From positions 124,001-188,000 of the forward strand of contig NZ_SLVV01000007.1 in the NCBI RefSeq assembly GCF_004340465.1: 64,000 bases of DNA, read 5' to 3'. The notes under the pieces are model-generated. The model searched no databases, was not told the origin of the DNA, and worked only from the letters and a program-made list of their open reading frames with translations. How positions within the stretch are numbered: position 1 is the stretch's first letter; each line of letters opens with the position of its first letter. Made by a program: the position numbers and the translations under genes. Shown piece by piece: positions 26,398 through 35,300 of this stretch. The stretch is from Mesobacillus foraminis (GTDB lineage: Bacteria; Bacillota; Bacilli; Bacillales; Cytobacillaceae).

Positions 26398-27405
26398 ATG
26401 AGTTTAAGGAAAGTGTATATCATCACGGGAGCAGTGATCCTGACTGTTTTCCTGGGACTGGTCGCCTTCACTACCTGGTATACAGTGGATGAATCCGAAC
26501 AGGCAGTCATTCTGACATTCGGAAAAGTTGAGGATGGGATTAATGAACCTGGGCTTCATTTTAAGCTGCCTTGGCCAATCCAAAGTGTAGAAAAGCTATC
26601 AAAGGAAACTTTCAGCCTCCAGTTTGGTTATCAGCAGGAGGATGGGGAGATAAAAGAGTTTCCTGATGAAACGAAAATGATTACAGGGGATGAAAACATT
26701 GTCCTTGCCGACATGGTTGTTCAATGGAAAATAACTGACCCGGAGAAATATTTATTTAATTCAAGTGATCCGAAAGAAATTTTATATGATGCAACCTCCG
26801 CTTCAGTCAGAAGCATTATCGGAAATTCAAAAATTGATGATGCTCTAACATCAGGTAAGGCAGAGATTGAGGCTGAAGTGAGGGAGCTTCTAGCACATTT
26901 AATTGAAAAGTATGATATTGGCATATCGATTCTGGCAGTCAAGCTACAGGATGTTGAACTTCCTAACAGTGATGTGAGAAAGGCATTTACAGACGTAACA
27001 GATGCCAGGGAGACAATGAATACGAAAATCAACGAAGCCAATAAATACAGAAACCAAAAAATCAATGAAGCCCAAGGGGAGAAAGATGCGCTTATCTCCA
27101 GGGCACAAGGTGATAAGGCTGCCAGGGTTGAAAGGGCTCGCGGAGACGTCGCAGTATTTAATGAATTGTACAGTCAATACAAAAATAGCCCTGAAATCAC
27201 GAGACAGCGGCTTATTATTGAAACTCTGGAACAAGTACTTCCGGGGTCTGAAATATACATTATGAATGATGAAGGCAACACTCTCAAATACTTCCCGATC
27301 CGCCCGCTTGAAAAGGCTCAGCCGCAAACAGGGGGAGAAGGGAACAGCGAAAATACAGAAGGGAGCAGCGAGAACACAGAAGGGGGCAAAGAAAAGAATG
27401 GCTGA
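26398..27405 (+). CDS. hflK: SPFH-domain membrane protease modulator HflK
   Basis: Band-7/SPFH protein of about 335 residues that in E. coli forms a large membrane cage with HflC around FtsH. One N-terminal helix (about 6-28) precedes the SPFH domain (about 30-200) and a long helical region with NKYRNQKINEAQGEKDALISRA. The C-terminal tail after about residue 300 is low-complexity Gly/Glu/Asn/Ser, encoded partly by two 21-bp direct repeats. The E. coli-type N-terminal Gly-rich cytosolic extension is missing. Two adjacent ATGs exist (26395 and 26398); the second has better spacing from GAAGGGGTG. Overlaps hflC by 8 nt. Confidence 0.9.
   Translation: MSLRKVYIITGAVILTVFLGLVAFTTWYTVDESEQAVILTFGKVEDGINEPGLHFKLPWPIQSVEKLSKETFSLQFGYQQEDGEIKEFPDETKMITGDENIVLADMVVQWKITDPEKYLFNSSDPKEILYDATSASVRSIIGNSKIDDALTSGKAEIEAEVRELLAHLIEKYDIGISILAVKLQDVELPNSDVRKAFTDVTDARETMNTKINEANKYRNQKINEAQGEKDALISRAQGDKAARVERARGDVAVFNELYSQYKNSPEITRQRLIIETLEQVLPGSEIYIMNDEGNTLKYFPIRPLEKAQPQTGGEGNSENTEGSSENTEGGKEKNG
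27340..27381 (+). repeat. Two 21-bp direct repeats in the hflK 3' end
   Basis: Two 21-bp units (27340-27360 and 27361-27381), both of the form GGGARCAGCGARAAYACAGAA, encode repeated NSENTEG-like tail residues. In frame, so the gene stays open. Confidence 0.8.
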
Positions 27406-28333
27406 TGAAAATATTATCAATATGAATGAAAGAGGAAAAAATCATTTCAGCTGGCGCAAGTACACAAAAATGGGCATTTTCTTTATTGTCCTGATTGCTC
27501 TGTTCGTCTTCATAGCTACTAATCTATTCATTGTCAGAGAAGGGGAATTTAAAGTAGTCCGTCAGTTTGGGGAAGTAGTAAGAATTGAAAGTGAACCCGG
27601 GTTATCCTATAAAATTCCTTTTATCCAAAGTGTAACGACATTGCCAAAGTACCAAATGACCTATAATGTCTCCCAGGCCGAAATCAACACAAGAGATAAA
27701 AAACGTATTTTGATTGATAACTATGCAATATGGAAAATCGAGGACCCTAAAAAGATGATTTCCAATGCCCGTACGGTTGAAGCGGCGGAATCACGGATGG
27801 AAGAGTTTATCTATTCCGTCATCCGGACAGAACTCGGCCAATTAAACTATGATGAAATCATAAATGACGAAAAATCGTCCAGAGGTTCATTGAATGACAG
27901 GGTAACCGACCAGGTAAATGATTTGCTTCAAAATGACAACTACGGGATTTCGGTTACAGATGTCCGGATGAAACGTACAGATCTTCCTGAGGAAAATGAA
28001 AAATCCGTTTTTACGAGGATGATTTCCGAACGTCATTCTACCGCTCAGGAATACTTATCAAAAGGAGATGCTGATAAAAATCGTATTGAGGCTAAAACGG
28101 ATAGAGAGGTGAGTGAAATCCTCGCAAAGGCAAAAGCGGATGCCGAGAAAATCCGGGGGGAAGGAGAAGGGCAGGCGGCCAAAATTTATAATGAGGCCTT
28201 TTCAAAAGATGAGGAATTTTATTCACTGTTCCGCACCCTGGAGTCCTATAAACAAACGATCAATGGTGATACTGTAATCGTTCTGCCTTCGGATTCCCCT
28301 TATGCGAGGCTACTGATGGGATACACAGAATAA
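27398..28333 (+). CDS. hflC: SPFH-domain membrane protease modulator HflC
   Basis: Partner of HflK, 311 residues: a membrane helix (about 25-45), SPFH domain (about 47-205) and a helical region (about 210-280) with AKADAEKIRGEGEGQAAKIYNEAF, the usual HflC signature. The start ATG 27398 lies inside the hflK 3' end, 8 nt of overlap, with GAAGGGGGC upstream; longer frames from 27266 run through hflK and are not real. HflKC is scattered in Bacillaceae and, as far as I recall, absent from B. subtilis, so this pair looks like an accessory insertion or lineage-specific retention between phoR and polA. Confidence 0.9.
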   Translation: MADENIINMNERGKNHFSWRKYTKMGIFFIVLIALFVFIATNLFIVREGEFKVVRQFGEVVRIESEPGLSYKIPFIQSVTTLPKYQMTYNVSQAEINTRDKKRILIDNYAIWKIEDPKKMISNARTVEAAESRMEEFIYSVIRTELGQLNYDEIINDEKSSRGSLNDRVTDQVNDLLQNDNYGISVTDVRMKRTDLPEENEKSVFTRMISERHSTAQEYLSKGDADKNRIEAKTDREVSEILAKAKADAEKIRGEGEGQAAKIYNEAFSKDEEFYSLFRTLESYKQTINGDTVIVLPSDSPYARLLMGYTE

Positions 28334-28367
28334 AAAGCTAATAGGGAGATTCTCCTGAGCTTAAAAA

Positions 28368-28430
28368 AAGACCGTTATTTTTCTTTCTATTATTTCTCAT
28401 GTTAGAATATAGGGAGAAAATAACGGTCTT
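28368..28430 (+). other. 14-bp inverted repeat enclosing the polA promoter region
   Basis: Perfect arms AAGACCGTTATTTT (28368-28381) and AAAATAACGGTCTT (28417-28430) with a 35-nt loop, followed by ATTTT. Within it a likely polA promoter is seen: TTTCTT (28380-28385), 17 bp, TAGAAT (28403-28408) with a TGn extension. Confidence 0.65.
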
Positions 28431-28458
28431 ATTTTGGCAGAACAATAAGGAGGAGACT

Positions 28459-31089
28459 ATGGCTAAAAAACTTGTTCTTATAGATGGAAACAGTATTGCT
28501 TACCGTGCTTTTTTTGCGCTTCCATTATTGAATAATGAGAAGGGTGTACATACGAATGCCGTTTATGGTTTTACAATGATGCTGATGCGGATACTTGAGG
28601 ATGAAAAGCCCACCCATATGCTTGTTGCCTTCGATGCCGGAAAAACAACCTTCAGGCATGCCACCTTCACTGAATATAAGGGCGGAAGACAAAAGACACC
28701 ACCGGAGCTTTCTGAACAATTTCCGTTTATCCGTGAGCTGCTGAAAGCGTATGGTGTCCCGCGATATGAACTGGAAAACTTTGAAGCGGATGACATTATA
28801 GGAACCTTATCAACCTTGGCGGAGAATGACGGTTTTGAGGTAAAGGTCATTTCGGGAGACAAGGATTTAACTCAGCTAAGTTCAGAAAGCACGACAGTAA
28901 GCATAACGAAAAAAGGAATAACGGAAATTGAAAATTATACACCAGAACATATAAAAGAAAAATATGGATTGGTGGCCGATCAGATTGTTGATATGAAGGG
29001 GCTTATGGGTGATGCCTCCGATAACATTCCGGGGGTTCCCGGTGTTGGAGAAAAAACGGCAATTAAGCTGTTGAAGGAATTTGGCACACTTGAAAACCTG
29101 CTTGAATCGCTGGAACAGGTAAGCGGGAAAAAACTTCAGGAAAAGCTGCGGGAGTATAAAGACCAGGCAGTGATGAGCAAGAAGCTGGCCACGATAACCC
29201 GCGAAGCCCCAGTCAAGCTGGAGCTCTCGGAGCTTGAATATGAGGGATATCAAACGGAAGAGCTCGTGAAAATCTTTAAAGAACTCGGCTTTAATTCGCT
29301 TTTGGATAAAATTGGATCCGAGGAATTGTCTGAAGATACAGAGCTTGACGAGATTGATTTTATGATTCCTGAGGAAATTACTGAGGACCTGTTTACAGAG
29401 GATAGTGCTTTTTATGTTGAGATTCTCGAAGATAACTATCATTATGCCGAGATTATCGGCTTCTCGGTTGCCAATTCAAAAGGAAGTTTTTATTTGCCAG
29501 CAGACAGAGCTATAAAATCGGAGGCTTTTAAACAGTGGGCAGAGGATGAGACCAGGAAAAAGACCGTTTTTGATGCCAAGCGGTCGGAGGTATCTCTTCG
29601 CCACAAAGGCATCCATTTAAAAGGAGCGGATTTTGATGTGTTCCTCGCTTCCTATATTATTAATCCCTCCGAGTCTGCAGATGATCTGGCAGCGGTAGCC
29701 AGGCTGCATGGATACCCGCAGCTTCAGTCAGATGAAGCCTTTTATGGGAAAGGGGCCAAACGCCATATTCCTGAAGACGAAAAACTTGCGGAGCATCTCG
29801 CGCGAAAAGCCCTCGCCATTTTCGAACTTAAAGACAAATTGTCAGAGGAATTGCACAAAAATGAGCAGTATGCGCTGTTCGGTGAACTGGAAATGCCTCT
29901 ATCTCTCGTACTTGCCGACATGGAATTCCTTGGGGTAAAGCTTGATATGGACAGGCTCCGCAAAATGGGCAGTGAGATAAGCGGGCAGCTGGAGCAAATC
30001 GAAAAAGAAATTTACCGCCACGCAGGCGAAAGCTTTAATATTAATTCTCCTAAACAACTGGGTGTCATTCTCTTTGAGAAGCTCGGACTGCCGCCGCTGA
30101 AAAAAACAAAAACGGGTTATTCCACCAGTGCGGATGTTTTGGAGCAACTGGCACCAAAACATGAAATCATTCAGGAAATCCTGCATTATCGCCAGCTTGG
30201 GAAGCTGCAATCAACCTATATCGAGGGCCTGCAGAAGGTTGTCAATCCCAAGACGGACAAGGTGCACACACGCTTTAACCAGGCGCTTACCCAGACAGGC
30301 CGTTTAAGCTCAACAGATCCAAATCTGCAAAACATTCCTATCAGGCTTGAAGAAGGAAGGCGAATCCGCCAGGCTTTTGTTCCATCAGAAGAAGGCTGGG
30401 TCATATTTGCAGCCGATTATTCTCAAATTGAATTAAGAGTGCTTGCCCATATCGCCGGAGATGAGAAATTGATTGAGGCATTTCAAGAAGACCTGGACAT
30501 TCATACCAAGACAGCGATGGAGGTATTTCATGTTAAGGCTGATGAAGTAACATCGAATATGCGCAGACATGCCAAGGCGGTCAATTTTGGAATTGTATAC
30601 GGAATCAGTGATTATGGGCTCTCTCAAAGTCTCGGAATTACAAGGAAAGAAGCGGGTGAATTTATTGACCGCTATTTAAAGAGCTACCCTGGTGTAAAAG
30701 ATTATATGGATGAAATCGTTCAGGATGCCAAACTAAAAGGGTATGTCTCTACGCTGCTCCAACGAAGGCGCTATATACCTGAAATTACCGCTCGAAACTT
30801 CAATGTCAGAAGCTTTGCTGAACGGACTGCAATGAATACCCCTATCCAGGGAAGTGCAGCAGATATCATAAAGAAAGCAATGATTGAAATGGCAGACCGG
30901 CTTAAAGCAGAAGGTCTTCAAACCAGGCTGCTCTTGCAGGTCCATGATGAACTGATCTTTGAAGCACCGGAGGATGAAATTGAAAAGTTGAAGGAAATCG
31001 TGCCAGATGTAATGGAGCATGCCGTGGAATTAAAGGTTCCATTAAAAGTGGATTATGCTTATGGTCCAACCTGGTTTGATGCAAAGTAA
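28459..31089 (+). CDS. polA: DNA polymerase I
   Basis: Repair and Okazaki-fragment polymerase of 876 residues. Order: 5'-3' exonuclease (about 1-290, LIDGNSIAYRAFFA, KGLMGDASDNIPGVPGVGEKTA), a 3'-5' exonuclease-like domain (about 300-470) and the family A polymerase (about 480-876; AADYSQIELRVLAHIAGD, RRHAKAVNFGIVYG, LLQVHDELIFE). The proofreading domain lacks the DxE catalytic pair (VEILEDN is seen), as in the Geobacillus enzyme, so proofreading is probably absent. ATG 28459 follows AAGGAGGAGA. mutM follows after 18 bp. Confidence 0.97.
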   Translation: MAKKLVLIDGNSIAYRAFFALPLLNNEKGVHTNAVYGFTMMLMRILEDEKPTHMLVAFDAGKTTFRHATFTEYKGGRQKTPPELSEQFPFIRELLKAYGVPRYELENFEADDIIGTLSTLAENDGFEVKVISGDKDLTQLSSESTTVSITKKGITEIENYTPEHIKEKYGLVADQIVDMKGLMGDASDNIPGVPGVGEKTAIKLLKEFGTLENLLESLEQVSGKKLQEKLREYKDQAVMSKKLATITREAPVKLELSELEYEGYQTEELVKIFKELGFNSLLDKIGSEELSEDTELDEIDFMIPEEITEDLFTEDSAFYVEILEDNYHYAEIIGFSVANSKGSFYLPADRAIKSEAFKQWAEDETRKKTVFDAKRSEVSLRHKGIHLKGADFDVFLASYIINPSESADDLAAVARLHGYPQLQSDEAFYGKGAKRHIPEDEKLAEHLARKALAIFELKDKLSEELHKNEQYALFGELEMPLSLVLADMEFLGVKLDMDRLRKMGSEISGQLEQIEKEIYRHAGESFNINSPKQLGVILFEKLGLPPLKKTKTGYSTSADVLEQLAPKHEIIQEILHYRQLGKLQSTYIEGLQKVVNPKTDKVHTRFNQALTQTGRLSSTDPNLQNIPIRLEEGRRIRQAFVPSEEGWVIFAADYSQIELRVLAHIAGDEKLIEAFQEDLDIHTKTAMEVFHVKADEVTSNMRRHAKAVNFGIVYGISDYGLSQSLGITRKEAGEFIDRYLKSYPGVKDYMDEIVQDAKLKGYVSTLLQRRRYIPEITARNFNVRSFAERTAMNTPIQGSAADIIKKAMIEMADRLKAEGLQTRLLLQVHDELIFEAPEDEIEKLKEIVPDVMEHAVELKVPLKVDYAYGPTWFDAK

Positions 31090-31107
31090 AACACGGAGGG
31101 GAACAGC

Positions 31108-31932
31108 TTGCCAGAACTTCCTGAAGTAGAAACAGTCAGAAAAACGCTTGAAACCCTTGTTATTGGTAAAGAAATCAAGGATGTCTCCATTTTTTGGCCC
31201 AAAATGGTCAAGAAGCCCGAAATAACGGAACAATTTTCCGATGCTCTCCGCGGCCAGACGATCTTGGAAATGGGCAGGAGGGGAAAATTTCTTATTTTTT
31301 ACACAGAAAAGTATGCTCTTGTTTCCCATCTAAGGATGGAAGGCAAGTATGGTGTCTATTCTGGAGAACTTCCTTTAGAAAAACATACTCATGCCATTTT
31401 CCATTTTACAGATGGCACGGAACTGCGCTATAAAGATGTCCGCAAATTTGGGACCTTTCATCTTTATGAAAAGGGGACTGAATTTGACGAGCCTCCTTTG
31501 GCCGGGCTCGGCCCTGAACCATTCTCGGACACTTTTACGCTGCGGGGACTGACAGAAAAATTACGAAAAACGAACAGAAAGGTCAAGCCGGCTCTGCTTG
31601 ATCAAAAGGTACTAGTCGGGCTAGGCAACATTTATGTGGACGAAGCTTTGTTTAGGGCCAGAATCCATCCTGAGCGGGTGGCATCTTCATTATCTGATGA
31701 GGAGATTGCCTTGCTGCATTCAGAAATAGTCAAGACCTTGGCCGAGGCAGTTGAAAAAGGCGGCAGCACAATTCGTTCTTATATTAATTCCCAAGGGCAG
31801 ATTGGCATGTTCCAATTGGAGTTAAATGTATATGGAAGAAAAAACGAGCCATGTAAAGTATGTGGGACGGAACTCGAAAAAATTGTTGTTGGCGGCCGTG
31901 GAACCCACTTTTGCCCCAATTGCCAAAGCTAA
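31108..31932 (+). CDS. mutM: Formamidopyrimidine-DNA glycosylase MutM (Fpg)
   Basis: Removes 8-oxoguanine and formamidopyrimidines and cuts the strand by beta/delta elimination. 274 residues beginning with the required (M)PELPEVE, giving catalytic Pro and Glu after Met removal. A DNA-binding H2TH region near 130-225 includes LLDQKVLVGLGNIYVDEALF. The C-terminal zinc finger shows CKVCGTE...HFCPNC. TTG start behind an ACGGAGGGG site, co-transcribed with polA, so replication repair and base excision are coupled. A terminator follows. Confidence 0.97.
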   Translation: MPELPEVETVRKTLETLVIGKEIKDVSIFWPKMVKKPEITEQFSDALRGQTILEMGRRGKFLIFYTEKYALVSHLRMEGKYGVYSGELPLEKHTHAIFHFTDGTELRYKDVRKFGTFHLYEKGTEFDEPPLAGLGPEPFSDTFTLRGLTEKLRKTNRKVKPALLDQKVLVGLGNIYVDEALFRARIHPERVASSLSDEEIALLHSEIVKTLAEAVEKGGSTIRSYINSQGQIGMFQLELNVYGRKNEPCKVCGTELEKIVVGGRGTHFCPNCQS

Positions 31933-31942
31933 ACTGAAAAAG

Positions 31943-31973
31943 AAGACTCTTGCATGCAAGGGTCTTTTTTTTT
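31943..31973 (+). terminator. Terminator after mutM
   Basis: Near-palindromic hairpin AAGACTCTTGC ATGCAAGGGTCTT followed by nine T. Confidence 0.85.
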
Positions 31974-32306
31974 GTGACTATTTACATGATTCTTTTTCCT
32001 TAGCAGGAATTTACGATTAGGAAAAAAGTTGTGAAAATAGTAATAATTATGTAAACAATCGGAAAATGGATAGAACTGTGTTTATTTTTATCCTAAAATG
32101 TAGAAAGCAAGTGATCGTTTTGTGAAGAAATAACGTCGGGGGCGACAAAAAACAGGGTGAAGGGAGGCTGTACAGTAAAGGATAGCTTAACCTGGGCAGA
32201 ATACGGGTTATATTAATGTCCAGACCAGGTTTGCCATTTCAGACTTTGTACAAGCTCTAGCAAGGATGACACCAAACTAAAATGAATATGCAGGAGGAAA
32301 TGGGCA
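31974..32306 (+). other. Control region before the secreted nuclease gene
   Basis: No gene is evident in this ~330-bp A+T-rich stretch. One weak promoter candidate is TTAACC (32187-32192), 16 bp, TATATT (32209-32214). Single TTTACA/TTTACG hexamers are present, but not at the 11-bp phase needed for a Pho box. Confidence 0.4.
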
Positions 32307-35300
32307 TTGAAAATTTTAAAAAGACAATGGTGTATTGTAACCGCAGTATTAATACTCGCCGCGAGCTATATCATTCCTTTTATACCGAAGGCCAGCGCCG
32401 CTGAGCCACTCACAGTTGCTGAAGCTATTGAGAATAACTCGGGGAGTGCTACCGTAAAGGGATATATTGTTGGATATACCAAAGGCACTAGGAGCTATCA
32501 GTTTGCCGGACCTTTTGATGGAGCTACTAATATAGCGATTGCTGACAGTCCGGATGAAAGAGATCCGGCAAAGATCCTGCCGGTTCAGCTGCCATCTGGG
32601 GGACTCCGCGATGCCTTTAATCTTCAATCTAATCCAGGGAACTTAGGAAAAGAAATCCTTGTAACTGGAACTTTAGCTGCTTATTTTACCGTTCCTGGTT
32701 TAAAGAGTCCTACTGCCATAAACTTTGCTGGAGATGCAAACGATAATTGTGAACCAGTGGAACTGCCAGAATATGATGGAACGGCAGGACTTGGCATCCA
32801 TGATATCCAGGGGGAAGGTCATAACTCTCCATACAAAGATCAGAAAGTAAAAGGTGTTGAGGGCATTGTCACACATGTCGTGAATGCAAGTAATTTTTAT
32901 ATGCAGAGCCTTAGCCCAGATGATAATCCGAATACGTCCGAAGGGATTCTTGTCTATAAACCTGTACACAATGTAAGAGTCGGAGACCAGGTGCTGGTAA
33001 ATGGACTTGTAAAAGAATGGGTTCTTGATGGGTATGACGAAAAGCTAGAAACGGATCTTGCCATGACAGAAATCAATGCGCAGACCGGGGCCGTTTCAAG
33101 GCAAGCCTGCGAACAGGAACTGCCTGAACCAGTGATTTTAGATAAAGATTCCATCCCAGCACAAGTGGTGGACAATGACCAATTTGGAAGCTTTGATCCA
33201 GGCGAAGATGGAATTGATTTTTATGAAAGCCTTGAAGGAATGCGAGTTGCGCTGGAAAAGCCAACCGTTGTTGGACCACAAAAGTATGGGGAGATCCCTG
33301 TGATCCTGGGACAGGTTGAAGGGAAGCCTTATACGGATGCGGGGGGGACCATTCTTACTGCCGAGACCTCAAATCCCGAAAGAATGCACATTCTGACGGA
33401 AGACCGTAATTTCGTTGCCAAAACAGGTGATCAATTTAATGGCACGGTTACAGGGGTTGTTTCCTACAGCTTCAGCAACTTTAAAATTTTGACGCAATCC
33501 TCCGAGCTTCCCAAGCTGCTTGAAGGAAGCAATGAACGCGAGGTGCTTGAGCTTGAAAAAGCAGAGGACAAGCTGACGGTTGCGAGCTACAATGTTGAAA
33601 ACTTTACTGCATTAGATGAAGCGAAAATGAACAAGATTGCGGCATCGATTGTGGCTAATCTTAAAACCCCGGATATCATTGGACTGGTGGAGGTACAGGA
33701 TAACGACGGTTCAAAAGACAGTGGAACAGTGGATGCCTCCGCAAACTACGAAGGGCTAATCAAAGCGATTAAAGCGAACGGCGGGCCAGCCTATTCATGG
33801 ACAGATATTGCACCTGAAAATAAGCAGGACGGAGGCCAGCCAGGCGGTAACATCCGCGTAGGATTCCTCTTTAATCCTGAACGGGTTAGCTTGAATGAAG
33901 CTCCAAAAGGCTCGGCAACTGAAGCTGTTGCGTATCAAAATGGTTCATTAACACTTAATCCTGGTCGAATTGATCCAACAAATTCAGTATTTGAATCCAG
34001 CCGGAAGCCATTGGCTGCAGAATTTACTTTCAATGGTGAAGAAGTGATTGTCATTGCCAACCACTTCAATTCCAAGGGTGGAGACCAGGCGATCTTTGGC
34101 AAACATCAGCCGCCAGTCCTGGGCAGTGAAGTACAGAGGATTGAAATTGCCAAAATCGTGAACGGATTCGTGACCGACATTTTGGCCGACAATGACGATG
34201 CAAATGTAGTTGTTTTAGGGGATTTAAATGACTTTGAATTCTCCAAGCCAATCACCGCCTTAAAAGGTGATGTTCTGCAAAACTTAGTAGAAACAGTCCC
34301 TTTGGCAGAACGCTACACTTATAATTATCAGGGAAATGCACAAGTGCTCGACCATATCCTCGCAACAAACAACATGGCTGCTGGAGCCGAAACTGACATC
34401 GTTCATTTGAATTCACAATTCATGGATCACCATGGACGAGTCAGTGACCATGATGCTGTCGTTTCACAATTTGATTTTAATGCTGAGAAGGAGCCGTACG
34501 AGCTATCCATCATGCATGTTAATGATTCACATGCTCATGTTGACCAGTACCCTAGATTGTTCACAGCTGTAGATGAAGTGCGTGCCCAACATCCGGATGC
34601 ACTCCTTTTGGATGCTGGAGACGTATTTTCAGGAACGCTGTATTTTAATCAATATCTTGGAAAAGCTGATTTAGAATTTATGAATCTACTGGGCTACGAT
34701 GCTATGACATTTGGAAACCATGAATTCGATAAAGGTTCAGCTATTTTAGCTGATTTTATTAATGAAATGGAATTTCCGATGCTAAGTGCAAATGTCAATG
34801 TCGCCAATGATCCAGAACTCGGTCCGCTGTACAGGAACGAAATCAGTGCTGAAGCTGAAGGAGGCGCCATCTATCCTGCGATTATTAAAGAAGTGGATGG
34901 AGAGCAAGTAGGGATTTTTGGGTTAACCACTCCGGATACAGCCTTCCTTGCCAGTCCTTCTGAGCATGTAGTGTTCGAGGATGCAGCGGATAAAGCTGCA
35001 CAGACGGTCGCTGCTCTTGAAGCCAAAGGTGTGAATAAAATTGTCGCTCTTTCTCATCTTGGCTATGGACCGGACAAAGAGCTAGCCACTGAAGTGGAAG
35101 GAATTGACGTGATTGTCGGCGGCCATAGCCACACGACCCTTGCTGCGCCCGAAGTTATTGAAAAAGAGGAGCCAACCGTCCTCGTTCAGGCAAATGAATA
35201 CCTAAAATATTTAGGGGTTGTGGATGTCACATTTGATGAAAATGGTGTTGTAACAGCAAATGAAGGCGAACTTCTCGATCTGGCAAACTTTGAAGAAAAT

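Noticed and set aside
29899-30210. Antisense frames within polA
   Set aside because: They mirror conserved polA codons and carry no independent start signals.
31980-32306. Possible Pho box before the secreted nuclease gene
   Set aside because: Single TTTACA and TTTACG hexamers occur but not at 11-bp phase, and no run of three or more was found.
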